A stretch of DNA of 64,000 nucleotides from the NCBI GenBank assembly GCA_019828545.1, contig JACVRA010000175.1, positions 372,001 to 436,000 on the forward strand. Direction: 5' to 3'. This DNA comes from Paracamarosporium sp. OC-R06-R3 (lineage: Eukaryota; Ascomycota; Dothideomycetes; Pleosporales; Didymosphaeriaceae). Position numbers and translations under genes: made by a program. Below are positions 1-11,100 of this stretch, piece by piece. Positions within the stretch are counted from its first letter, which is position 1; each line of letters begins with the position of its first letter. Below the pieces are notes generated by a model. The model saw nothing but the letters and a program-made list of their open reading frames with translations. It did no database searches and was not told the DNA's origin.

Positions 1-1859
1 TACTGCAAGAATGGTAGACCATTTAACATTCGATACCACACGGCGTGTATAGATTGCAACAATCATATGAGATGCAGCCACTGTACAGTCGAGGTATATC
101 GCAGTGAACCACCTCAATCGCTCTTCTCTACGATCAATAAAGACTACCATTCGAGGAATCAGCTATCGTCACCTCATCTCCAAAGTGTTGAGGGCAAGGA
201 AGAACCAAGTTCATCAGGCCCAGCAGCAAATCTTGACGATGTATTTGAAGAAGTTGAACCTGACGACGAGCGCGACAACAACCTCCGATATCCCAACATC
301 GACAGGGCCAAGGAGTTTCCCTTCCAGTCTGATGCTTCTGAAAATCATGCTATCGCGATACAGAGTCGGTTGAGAGCTGATGGAGGCCACGATAGGAGGG
401 TTGGAAAACCAGCACGAGATATGCCCGTTTCTGCCAACATCGAAGAAGCGACGGAAGAATTACCAGTGGAGTCAACTGCATCTGAGTCAGACCAAGAACG
501 AAAAAGACATAGCGAAAAGTCTACTGCTGCGGTGAAAATTGATTCGCATTCAACCATAGAACATAATCCGAAATCGATGTTAAAATCTCGCCAGAACTGG
601 GCCAGTGTTAGGGATTTGTGGTATAGACCCTTCGATTTATTGGACTCCTTGGATATTTCTTTCTTTTTCTACAATCTAATCGAACGCCTTGCCCCTCGTG
701 TCCGACCAGGATATAAGAGACTTAGGTGGCGATGTGTAAGTTTGAGTTCGACATTACACCCTTAAGCAAATATCATGCTGACCGTCTAAGACTTGCAACA
801 CTGTTATATGGGGAGATTTCCCCATTGATGAGTATTCCGACTCAGAACAGTTAGAACGAGAACTATTCAGATGGGAGAGGCCTCTCACCCAGCAAGCATC
901 TCTAGAAAGCACTCCACTATCTCGATCGAACGCAGTATCCGGTACAGGTGGCCGTGAAAACATCCATCTCTCACCAATGCAACCAACAAGACCTGTTTCA
1001 AGGCTTGAAGGCGTGCGACCCGTGGACTTAAATACTCGAAACCCCGCAAACGATATAGATCCTGTATGCTCTGGAGCGGCTCATGTAGCCAACGTTATCT
1101 TTCGGCCTCAATACTTCGAAGTTTGCATAAACATAGGCAACTACGCTATAGATCACCATGAAATCGATATTTCACGAGTATCCTCCGATGGTGAGCTGTT
1201 CGAGCTAATTTGGGACAAATACAGTTGTAGTCGCGGCTCAGGCCTACGGCGACTATTCCTCCGACCTCGTGACGTCCATTTTGTTTTGGTAGGTGTATCA
1301 GCGCTCCTTCTCGTTCACATACCGTTGCTGAAGGATATTTTAGTTTTCGGTCGGTCGACGTACCCGGTACGGAGCGGGAATTCACAAGAAGCCTGACGAG
1401 TTTCCACCCCAAAAGGAGCTCGATAAAAGTCGTTACCACTACCTGTGTCCTAAAGTTAGAATGCCGGTGAATGTTTTCCTTCATTATCTACACAGAGCGA
1501 GGTGGAACATATGGGGTGAACATACCGAGGATACTTGGCTACAGCGTCTACCTAAGAAGCTGAACGAAAGTATACTGGCCGAGCGGCGGCAGAATAACGC
1601 AAATACTCAACAGAATGAGGGGGAAGACTTGTCGGATCTAGATTTGGCATTTGGGTGGGGAGTCCACATTCTTCATGGCCCAAATCATGCTGTACTGGCT
1701 GTTCTACTAGCAATCGGAGTCGCTATCGCATTTCTTGTTTCTACATTGATCGTAGGGTTTGCGAAAACGCAAGAGCAAGGTTTCGCTATTGGGAGCTTCC
1801 TTCTTGCAATTCTGTCTAGTATTATGGCTGCCTTGTATTTCCAGTTTCAAGATCAGTAA
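1..1859 (+). CDS. Fungal membrane protein with N-terminal Cys-rich motif (5' partial)
   Basis: The reading frame is open from the first base, so the true start lies outside the window. Three exons fit in phase: 1-735, 791-1288 and 1344-1859 (two 55-nt introns with GTAAGT and GTAGGT donors), giving 582 visible residues. The visible N-terminus has a zinc-ribbon-like cysteine cluster (YC near residue 2, then CIDC and CSHC). A long low-complexity acidic/serine linker follows. The C-terminal half holds a conserved block (LWDKY-like, LRRLFLRPRDVHFV, then FSVGRRTRYG), the segment RLPKKLN, and two predicted membrane helices in the last 80 residues separated by a TQEQGF motif. This matches an unnamed protein family I know from filamentous ascomycetes, where it is often near HET genes. 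I do not know its function. Exon joining is well supported because all three frames connect into one family pattern. Confidence 0.75.
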
Positions 1860-2660
1860 GGACGACCGTATAACTATATACTTCTGAATAGCGTCAAATC
1901 AATCCAGTGCAACCAAATAGCTTCATATTTAGTCCAATTTCTATCAGAAGCTAACATTAATAGAGAGCATAAGTATAGCTAGGTAAGTCCATAGTATAAA
2001 CAATTTGGAAGAAAGCTCGTATACTTTTAAAGCTAATCACTTTGAATGTTAAGATTAATCACCGGTTGATTTATCCTATTGTCCATCGTGATACTCTAAG
2101 AAATGCCAGTGGGTCTGGAATCACCGAAAGTGCTATAGAGCAGAAGCTACACTCGCTACGGCAGTGGTCTGAAAGCGTCGGCATTTATGCGAAGCCTTCC
2201 TATTTTGATTAACAGTTTGGGCTTTCACGGATATATGGTCTCCTTGTAAAAGGCCAAAGTGCGTTTCCTTTGAAATATGAAACTACTATTCGCTTTCGAT
2301 AACCAAATGATGGCTTCCTTTCACAACACACAAGTATGGTCTCTTTTGAATATAGAAAATCGTTCAAAGTTCTCAATTCCACAATTTCCAAAGCTTCATG
2401 TCGCCAGATTCTGGGATGGGTTCGCACACTATTTAAGACGCGTTTTGAATGGTCAAAAGGTCTTGGCATTTATGTGAAGCCGTCCTAACTTAGGCAATAG
2501 TTTGGGCTTTCACAACGATACGGTTTCTTTTCAATCACCGAACAATGGCTCCATTCTAAGACACAAGATTTTGCTTTCATCTATCTGGTCTTCCAGGCAT
2601 ATATCGTAATGGAAGACTCCATCGAGCTACGATTCGCTTGCCTTGAATATTGCAAGTTCG
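1860..2660. other. Gene-free interval with degenerate direct repeats
   Basis: No coding signal is convincing here. The first 300 bases are AT-rich and unremarkable. From about 2178 onward the interval consists of diverged repeat copies (see the repeat entry). It separates the 3' end of the membrane protein gene from the 3' end of the HET gene, so the two genes are convergent. Confidence 0.7.
2178..2620. repeat. Degenerate direct repeat, about 285 bp period
   Basis: A stretch beginning GCATTTATG at 2181 and containing TTTGGGCTTTCAC at 2216 recurs at 2466 and 2501, both offset by 285 bp, with many substitutions between. A second shared block (ATGGCT followed by ACACAAG, near 2310 and 2545) supports the same duplication with an internal indel. 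Part of the first unit (about 2345-2450) also resembles 5440-5545 beyond the HET gene. The family is not identified. No open frame or terminal repeat was recognised. Confidence 0.6.
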
Positions 2661-4649
2661 CTACACCAATTTAACCTTCGTGCCACGGGCTTGCGCAAGT
2701 TGACCCTCCATAGCACCATGTAAATAACAATCCCCGATCATGTAATACAAGTTTGGTTTGCCTCCTCCTTCGACCCGCCGAAAGATGAAAGGCACTTTAG
2801 ACCCATACACCCCCCATACCTCGTCTCCAGGCCTAGCATGTGGAACACACAGACCTAGTCGTCCATTCTCTGTCAAAAAAAGTGCCCGATGTGAAAGCGA
2901 CGCAATCACACCATTGCGATAGGGCTCATGCCTGAGACGAGACAAGTCTCCGCTGTTAAAGAAGCCCTCCAGTTCATCCTCGCTTGGACAGTCTTCCACC
3001 TGAGACAGTCTCCAGTGCTCCAGCCACGCCATTTGCTGGAATGCAGCCTCAACAAATAGTCTGATGATGTTGACTTTCCAAACCTCACGCAGAAGAAACC
3101 TACGCGCCATGACGGTTCGCTGCCTATCCGGGATATATTCGCCACAAACCTCACCACATATTGTCAAGGCTAGACGTTTATAATGATCGGTTGTACCTTG
3201 AACATGACTCGCCTGGCATTTTTGCATCATGGTCTTCCACTGCGACAACACTATCTTGAAAGATGGAGGGTCATGAGGGTCGAGGGCTGCCTCTCCAATG
3301 GCTTGAATCTTATCTATAAAAACGCCTTTTAGATGGAGCTCCTTGCCTTTGACTTTTGCTCGGCCACGCGACCAACCAGAAGCTCGATAAAGTCTCGAAA
3401 TAGCGAGCCTATCCAGCTGTGCTTCGACACTCTTCGGACACCAGCTTTGAGAAAAGTCGGGGACCCAGCTTGGCTTTTTCTTCACCCCATCCGCACTAGG
3501 TCCAAAGTTCATCGCCTGTAGTACGCGGAAGCCCATTCCATCGCTGAAAATATAATTCAGATGCTGTTTCGACTCGCGCAGCATGCACTCGAAGATTGAA
3601 GTAAATACCTCCTCTTCAGGTCCCTTATAGTCGGGTCGTTGAAGCTTGTAGGGAGCCCCAGCCGTACTCAAGAGGGAATAAATACGATCTCTCCCCTCAT
3701 AACACTGCCGTCCTGCGAAGGTGGCCACGACTATGTAGAAGCAGTCTCTCCCATCTGGTGTACGTGTCCCAGCGTGAACTTCTCGACGATATTGGATCTT
3801 CCAAACTTTACGGAAAAAGTCCCAGATGGCAGTATTTTTCTCCTTTGGGAAGACATCGATGGCTTCTACACAGCAGGTCCGACGGCTGTCAACGTAGTAA
3901 CTGTTGCGTTCTATAGCGCGGTAGAGAAGTGGCAAGTCGCAGGTTCCTGCAGCGGCATCGTGGATGAAGGTCACTTCTGGGGGTAGAAACACTTCCTGGG
4001 CTGTCCATGCCCGCGTCCACCATGGACTGTCTGCCAGGAGCAAAAAGCTATCCCAGAGATCCTGGAACTCATCTGTCTCCTTGAAAGTCAATTTGCCTGT
4101 GTGTCTGTCTATTACAAACCCGGGCATATCGTGGTAATGCTCGCCGGCGATGAAAGATAGCAGTGCACCCAAACCAGGCAACTTTTTGCTAAAGGACGTC
4201 TCGACAATCCTTGTTGGACTTGGCAACCAAACGTTCACGCGAGAGCATGCTTTGTAGATATCGGCCATAAATTTGACTTGGTCCGACTTCTCGTCATTAT
4301 CATCTTGGTTGATACATATTCCGTCTGCCCAGATGCGCAAGTATTCGTTCTCTCTCCTAAGAGAACGGAGGGAGGCGGCCAGGTTCATTGTAATTGCCAT
4401 CGGGACATTGTCAATGAATGCGGTTGTCTTAGGTAAGTCTGGGCTCCCCCATACGTATGACAGCGTCTCGAAATTGTCCCTCTCATGATCTAGATTTAAA
4501 ACTAGGAGACTTCCGTGGATGTGGTGGTCATTTCGCTTTGAAATTGGATGTAGAAGTAAGATGCGGAACTGGCGAGCATAGGGCTTGAGAGCCTTGCGAC
4601 GATAGATGGCCTCCGAACTTAACGACGCTACGCTCATTTTACCACTCAA
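2661..4649 (-). CDS. HET (heterokaryon incompatibility) domain protein
   Basis: A single-exon gene of 662 residues. The HET domain starts near residue 60 with the signature FETLSYVWG, continues with the SLRRENEYLRIWADGICINQ block typical of the family, and reaches ADIYKACSRVNVWL. The C-terminus ends in the usual HET-protein tail (GLCVPHARPGDEVWGVYG, then a YYMIGDCYLHG motif). HET proteins mediate allorecognition and cell death after fusion of unlike hyphae, or act as NLR-like effectors. There is no NACHT or WD40 part, so this is the short HET-only architecture. A second Met at residue 5 could also serve as start. The gene stands alone between diverged copies of one repeat family, as is common for fast-evolving HET genes. 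The partner or trigger cannot be read from sequence. Confidence 0.92.
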   Translation of the reverse strand: MSGKMSVASLSSEAIYRRKALKPYARQFRILLLHPISKRNDHHIHGSLLVLNLDHERDNFETLSYVWGSPDLPKTTAFIDNVPMAITMNLAASLRSLRRENEYLRIWADGICINQDDNDEKSDQVKFMADIYKACSRVNVWLPSPTRIVETSFSKKLPGLGALLSFIAGEHYHDMPGFVIDRHTGKLTFKETDEFQDLWDSFLLLADSPWWTRAWTAQEVFLPPEVTFIHDAAAGTCDLPLLYRAIERNSYYVDSRRTCCVEAIDVFPKEKNTAIWDFFRKVWKIQYRREVHAGTRTPDGRDCFYIVVATFAGRQCYEGRDRIYSLLSTAGAPYKLQRPDYKGPEEEVFTSIFECMLRESKQHLNYIFSDGMGFRVLQAMNFGPSADGVKKKPSWVPDFSQSWCPKSVEAQLDRLAISRLYRASGWSRGRAKVKGKELHLKGVFIDKIQAIGEAALDPHDPPSFKIVLSQWKTMMQKCQASHVQGTTDHYKRLALTICGEVCGEYIPDRQRTVMARRFLLREVWKVNIIRLFVEAAFQQMAWLEHWRLSQVEDCPSEDELEGFFNSGDLSRLRHEPYRNGVIASLSHRALFLTENGRLGLCVPHARPGDEVWGVYGSKVPFIFRRVEGGGKPNLYYMIGDCYLHGAMEGQLAQARGTKVKLV

Positions 4650-5839
4650 ACGAAATCTTTTTTTTTTGTATTGATGCTTTAGGGAAGTTAATGTTCCCTC
4701 ACAAGATAGAACTGATCATGATATTCGGGTTCAGCGTCAGCATCAAAGAATCCTTGTACCTTGGCGTATCACCGCCTGTTTAGGTAATTAACCTTTTAGC
4801 CTCAGCCCGCCCTCTTGTGTCATCTCCGGAGTCACGTATCGCTGGGATTCGTGTCTTTCAATTATTGCTTAGCCCTTCGTCGATTCTTTACATATTCTGT
4901 AAGTCCGGTCAAACCACGCTAAGCCACAGTTACTGGATAACCTACGAAACCACCTGCCTCGCCCCCAACACACTATGCAGCCAATGAAAAGTGTGCCAGC
5001 CTTGGATTCATGATCTCATATGCGCCGACATCGGTTAAGCGCGGAGTTCCGTGTTCTGCCTCGGATGTTTCTTCTTTCGCTAATTTGGTTGACCATGCAA
5101 TACTAGTTCATCCAGTGAAGATCGCTTTCTGATATTTTCACATTCCTCAAGTATCTGTACACATTGAAATCCTCTTTTATTTTTCAATCTCATGCATGCC
5201 TACATCCTTGTGAAAATGAGTTCGACTACATCCAGAAGCAACAAGAGCAACAAGGCCCTTAGCGCTGATCTTTAGCTTTCTAGAGATATCCTTGAGCTTG
5301 AACCTTCCGGTTCTCAGCACGGATCATAGTATGTGTAACATCCTGGTGACCATATTGGTCGGTTCATCGTAAGCTGACTTTCATGTCGGAACAGTACAAA
5401 CCTACTTGAATGGTAAAAGCACCCTCTTCCACGAGATGTTCTCTTTCCAAATCAGAAAAAAACACGTTCAAAGTTCCCAATTTCGCGATCTTGAAAGCTT
5501 CATATAGCTAAGTTCTGGGGTGGATCCACATCACTTGATCCACGTCTTGAATTATGTTAAAGCAGAGTTTCATTGTGATACAATATTGCTTTAAGTGTAA
5601 GGTTGTGCTCACTGAGGGTGCGCATTTTTCGTGGACTGGGTTACGCTAACTATCTAAGCCACGGATTTCTGTCATGTCTCAAACACCCAAACAGAATGTA
5701 GCATAGCACGCTACCCCGTTTTTAGTATCGCCCCCGGCCGAGTTTATTAAGTGAATTGCAGATAAAAAATTTCGTACCCAAAAAGGCTTGAATCTTGAAT
5801 TCTACACATACACAAATAAAACTCTCACATCTCATCCAC
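4650..5839. other. Intergenic; HET promoter and AKR 3' side
   Basis: No supported gene. The part next to 4650 is the HET gene's upstream region, with an A-rich tract just before the start (a run of T on the + strand near 4660). Around 5440-5545 lies a diverged copy of the repeat seen at 2345-2450. The remainder shows nothing I can name. Confidence 0.7.
5430..5560. repeat. Diverged copy of the repeat flanking the HET gene
   Basis: The segment with CGTTCAAAGTTC, AAAGCTTCAT and TTCTGGGGTGGATC aligns by eye with CGTTCAAAGTTC, AAAGCTTCAT and TTCTGGGATGGGTTC at about 2365-2425, in the same orientation and order. Similarity fades on both sides. The two copies bracket the HET gene. Confidence 0.55.
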
Positions 5840-7034
5840 TTAGTATACCGGAGCCACAGGCTTCGCCGTATACACGCCATCCAGCGCCTTGATATCCTCC
5901 TCGCTCAACACCACGCTCACAGCGCCCACGGCCTCATCAATCCTCTTCTCACTCTGCAGTCCCATAATCGGGTTCACGCCCTTCTTCAAGCTCCACGCCG
6001 TAGCCACCTGCGCCATACTTATACCCAATTTCTTCGCCACCTCCTCGACTTTGTTGACGATAGCTTCGTCGGAGGCCGTGGTCATCATGCCGGCGTAGGG
6101 GTCGGAGTCGCTGCGGAGGGTAGACGCGTTCCACGGGCGAGCGAGTTTGCCTTGTGCGAGGGGCGACCAAGGGATCAGGCCGATGCCCGCGTGGACGCAG
6201 TAGGGGTGCATTTCGCGCTCTTCCTCGCGGTAGAGGAGGTTGTGGTAGTTCTGCATCGAGATGAACTTGTGCCTTGGAAGCGTCAGCTCGGTCCCGAAGA
6301 AGACAACGTCGCAGGGGCACGCAGGGGAAAGACTCACCATCCATGTTTCTCGGCGACGTTGTTCAGCATCTGGAACTGCCACGCAGCCATGGACGACGCG
6401 CCGATGTAGCGCACCTTCCCGCTCTCAATCACGTCGTTGAGAGCCCGCATGATCTCCTCGGGCGGCACGTCAGAATCCAAGCGATGGATCTGCAGCACAT
6501 CGACGTACGTCCCCAGCCGCTTGACAGAAGCATCCACCGCATCAACGATATGCTTCCTGCTCAACCCCACGCGGTTAACCATCTCCCCATCATTCACCAT
6601 CGCCGCCACATGATCGAGTTTTCCGCCCTTCATCACCAGCTCTTCGTCCACGCCGAAGTAAACCTTGCTCATGAGCACCAGCTTCTCGCGCGGGATGGCA
6701 TACTGCTTGATAGCCTTGGCGATGATCTCCTCGCTCTTGCCCTGGCTGTAGAAGTCCGCCGTATCCCAGGTGTTGATGCCCTTGTCGAAGGCATACTTGA
6801 GTAATGGGAGCGACGCCGCTTCTTCGAGGACCCAGGGCCCGTTGGAAGACGTGGGCGAGCCGAAGCCCATGGTGCCGAGGACGATGGACGAGATCTTGAG
6901 CCCGGACCGGCCCAGTCTAACGGATGTCAGCAACACGCCGTGAGATACGAATTCTCACTAACTCACCGGTTGTACTTCATTTTCGGCTCGTCAGCGACGA
7001 TCTTCGGCGCGACGAATTCTTGTAGAGAAGACAT
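5840..7034 (-). CDS. Aldo/keto reductase
   Basis: Three exons on the minus strand: 7034-6967, 6916-6338 and 6272-5840 (introns of 50 and 65 nt, both with GTGAGT donors), giving 359 residues, normal for the family. The AKR catalytic tetrad is visible: Asp74 and Tyr79 (NTWDTADFYSQGKSEE), Lys107 (LVLMSK) and His167 (VLQIHRLD). The first beta strand shows LGTMGFG, and the C-terminal region has the IPWSPLAQGKLARPW segment typical of the YajO/AKR9-like subgroup that includes versiconal hemiacetal acetate reductase-like fungal proteins. It should be a cytosolic NADPH-dependent carbonyl reductase. The start at 7034 is chosen because the short first exon (MSSLQEFVAPK) splices in phase into the conserved LGRSGLK strand. 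The substrate cannot be assigned. Confidence 0.9.
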
Positions 7035-8151
7035 TCTGAAGGATGGCTGTTTGATGGAATAGATAGACGATATAGTCAGATTGTCGATTGGAACGGATTC
7101 GTAGAAGCAACGATATCGATAGAAGTATACAATTCAAGTAAACTCGCTCACTCTGCTCTGCTTTATCCAGTATGCCCCCCCTCCAACGAGCCACTCATCT
7201 CTTTATACCCACCCATCCTCATCTCACCACACCATTACACCACCGCACATTTGTCCGTCGTCTCGTCCCCCAGAACCATCTCCAGGCATCTCCGACACGC
7301 AACCCGCACAAACTCTTGCACCCCTCCACAAAAAGGCAATCTTTCGTAAGCTAGCCTGAACCACGAACCCCGACACACGTGACGTGCAGCGGCTCTAAGT
7401 TCTTTCTCCGAGTGCAGGGCTGAGGATTCGTGCGTGGCGGGCCGCTGAGTAAGGCGGGCTGGTCCGTGGGCGGACGAGTAGGCTATGTGGGGTGGGTGAA
7501 TAAGCGGAGATAGAGGTCGGCTTTCCGGGTTAGGGTGACGGGCGGACGACGAGCGTTTGTAAGTATACACGAGGTATTGTTTGGTCGGGTTTGATTGGTT
7601 GGGGGTTTGGCTACTTCATTGGGAGAGCAGTATTACAGCGAAAAGGTGTGATTGTTATTTTCTTGATCCTGAAGGGTACGTAGGATGCGGTGTAGTGTTT
7701 GGTGGTTGTATATGTAGTTCAGCAGTATTAGCGATGCGCATCGTAGCCTTCGTTTAGATTAATTACTTCAACAACGACACGCCCTCACAGTCTACCTTCG
7801 CTATTAGTACACTCATCTAGTCTCTCGCACCGAAATACAAAAATTGAACCAGGACAACCACCGCAGAAGACCTCAATATAAAAATATGCATTACAATTCA
7901 ACAGTATCCCAAAACGAAGCCAAAGGCAAAGCCAAGGCGGAGCAAAGACTCACGAAAAAAGCAAGAAAGCGTAGTCTCCATAACTCTCCACCTCTCAAAA
8001 GTACACAGCAAAGCACAAGAACGTAACCAGACGTCCTGCACCTCCATAAACAAACAAAAAAGCAACATCCAATCTTCCAAACACCATGCCAACACACTGT
8101 ATCGAAACCGTCCCAAACGATGTACAACGAATCGAAAGAAAATCAAAAGCC
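7035..8151. other. Intergenic, AKR promoter side
   Basis: This 1.1-kb stretch is upstream of the AKR gene and downstream of the LRR gene. Several short open frames on both strands lack conserved features, and a C-rich segment runs near 7190-7300. No promoter element or RNA gene was recognised with confidence. Confidence 0.6.
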
Positions 8152-11100
8152 CTAAAAGGCCGGGCTCCCAGAGTCAAAAAACTCGTCCGTAGGCGAAGGT
8201 ATCTTGTCCTTCAGCCACGTCAGAACGGCTTCGGTGCCCTTCTTGAGAATCGCATAATTCGGAACACGGAATCTGTTGCCTTCGACGTCGAAGCTGGTCA
8301 GAGTGCCGGCGAGTAGGCCGATGCGAGGATCCAAACGAGCAATGTCGTTGTTGCTCAGACTGACAGTCTTTAAGCCTTCAATAGACTCGGCTGGCATTTC
8401 ATCGATATTGTTATCCGAGGCCAGAAGGGTCATAAGCGCAGGAAAAGACTCGCGCAAGATAGGCAACGTCCCTGATATCTTGTTGTTCGTGACGTCCAGC
8501 TGGTGCAGACTAGGCGCTGATAGCATCGTGGTGATTGCATCGAATGATTTGATCTTGTTGCTGCTAAGACGAAGTTCACGAAGCTTAGGCAGCGACAGGC
8601 TTTCCTCTAGAGGATCAGCAATGTTGTTCTTGGACATGTCCAACACGGTCAAAAACGAAAGCTGCGCTACAACCATTGGGATTTTCCTAAGAGAATTCTG
8701 ATAAAGATACAGCTGTTTGATGTTATGGGATTCGGCGAACGATGCTAAAGCGTCTTCACTAACTTCACTCATGTTTTGGGACGAGAGGTCTAGTGTACCG
8801 GAAGGCGTCAGTTTCCAACCACTGCCTTCGGTTTCAAGGTCATCGCCGATAGCGCCAGCTGGATCCTGGAGCACCTCTGCACCTGCTATTTCAGGGTCCA
8901 GTCGTGACATAAGGTCTCGCTTTATGTCTTCTGCATTCATTGTGAGGTGCTTCCGTTCACGAAGTGGATTGGCTGCCAGTGTCAGACTCTCTAAGCCCTC
9001 CATGAGAGCTATCCGTTGGTCCAGCTTGTTGATGTCGTTGCCTGTGAAGTCTGCGTTCCGTAGCTGCTTCAGTGAACAGAACCCTTCCGGAAACGACGAG
9101 AGCTTATTTTCGCCAACAAGCAGAGTGGTTAGATTCGTCCAGGCGGCCATATCTGGGAAATCGGACAACCGATTCGTCGAAAGATCGAGATGTTTCAGCG
9201 ACGGGAGCAGGACCGTCCCCGAACGACATAGATTTGTAAGCGAGTTGTTTGCTAGATAGAGGTTTTGTAGGTGCGGCGCAGTATCTACTTCGAAAAAGGC
9301 ACCTTTGAAAGAGTTCTTGGACGCGTCCAAATTGATAATGGGCATGGACGTGAACACTTCGTCCGGAAGGCTAGTCAAATTGTTGCCAGATACATTTAAC
9401 GATCGCAAATGCGTGAGGGCCCGGATCTCTGGTGGCAAGCTGGTCAATCGATTTCCTTGTAGCTCCAGTGTTTCCAGCAGTGTCAAATTTTCAATCTTGG
9501 CAGGAAAAGCGCCCTCAAGCTCATTCTCTGCAAGTTTGAGCTCACGAAGAGTAGGTATCTGAAACACAACCTCCAATGCATCTATGGACATTTTGTTCCT
9601 GGAAAGGTTAAGTTTAGAAAGTTGCGGTAAGCGTCTTAAGCCCATTGGCAGCTCTTGAAATATATTACCATGTAAATCAAGGGTCTGGATGCCGCCAAAT
9701 TGTGGGATTACATCCTCGGATTCCATTGCAGCTTCGTAATCCATATCAGGGAACATGGATTCCGGAAAGACGTGGAGGTTGTTATCGGCAGCTATCATGG
9801 ACGTGAGATCGACAACTTCGCCCCACGCGGTATTAACCTCAGGGTCATATTGGTACATGTTCAAGACCTCCTCGGGCATTTCGCTCAAATCCATCGCCGC
9901 AATGTTGAGCCTGCCCTCCGCACGGGCAGCGTCGACCCGCTTACGCAAGAGAGATACTCCTCCTTTAGGCTTTTGGTTGAAGGGGTCATCTAGGCCGAAG
10001 TCGAAGCTAGCGATTTCGGCCGGATCTGGAATGATGGCATCGCGCGGCGGAGTGCTGGTGCGGGGACGCGGCGAGCTAGCGGCGTTGGTACGCCTTGCTG
10101 CCTCTCTGGCTTTCGCAATCTGCTCTCGCAGCGCTTGAGATGAATTGGCCTTGGGTGAGGTGGCATTCGGACCATTCGCAACGTCCGACCGCTTAGCCGC
10201 CTTTGCTTTGGCAAGCTGTTCCCTAAGTGCAGCAGAGGAGTTGGGCGTCTTCCGAGCCGTCTCTGGGGTTTTCCTTGCTGGCGAAGGAGTGGTTACTGGT
10301 GTCGCTGCTGATGGTGATATAGCTTGACCAAAAGTACCTCCAAGAGATGCTCGTGGCTTAGGGGTTCTCGCGACCATAGTCTTGCTGTTAGACAGGGGCC
10401 GAATCTTTGGCGTCGGCTGCAAGTTCTGTACCTGCGAGAGAGGCGGCTTCTTTACAGTAGACGCAGGGCGGGCAATGGAAGATATTCTGCTAGGGGTAGT
10501 AGACGTGCTAGTCGTGACCGCACTGACGCTTCTCTTGCCTGGGGCCGTCATGGAACCTATAAAGCCATCCATGTCAGTACATTCCGCGTTTACAAAAACG
10601 ACCGTGGAGTAGGACGTACCCCCTTGGGAAGGCAGAGCGCCTTTCTTCGGTGTAGCTGGTAATGCCCGCGGCGCGCCATCACTTGTGGTTGGCCGTCTTC
10701 CATTGGACAACGCTGACGCAGGTCTAGCTGGCGGGCCCATTGAATCTCCATTGCTGAAGAAGCTCGACCTCCGCCGCCCTTTTTGGACTACTGGCGAAGA
10801 GGGCAGCTGCGATAAACTCTCAATCGTTCTATCCGAGAGAGACGGGCGCGTTTGGCCCACTGCTAGTTTGGACGCATTCGCATCATGTTCCAGCAAAGAT
10901 TCCGGTCCGTTGTCGTAGAACCCTGCTCGTGAGCTGGCTCTGGAAGACGCTCTCGAGGCAGAACGGAATGCATCCAGGTCTCCCAGTACGTCGTCGTTGT
11001 GTGGTGCATTGGAGGGTTTCCGTGGTTGCACGCTGGTCTTGGCTTGTCGCGAGGGCGGGGGGCCAGTCGGTTTCTTAAACACAGAAGCGTCGGCGACAGA

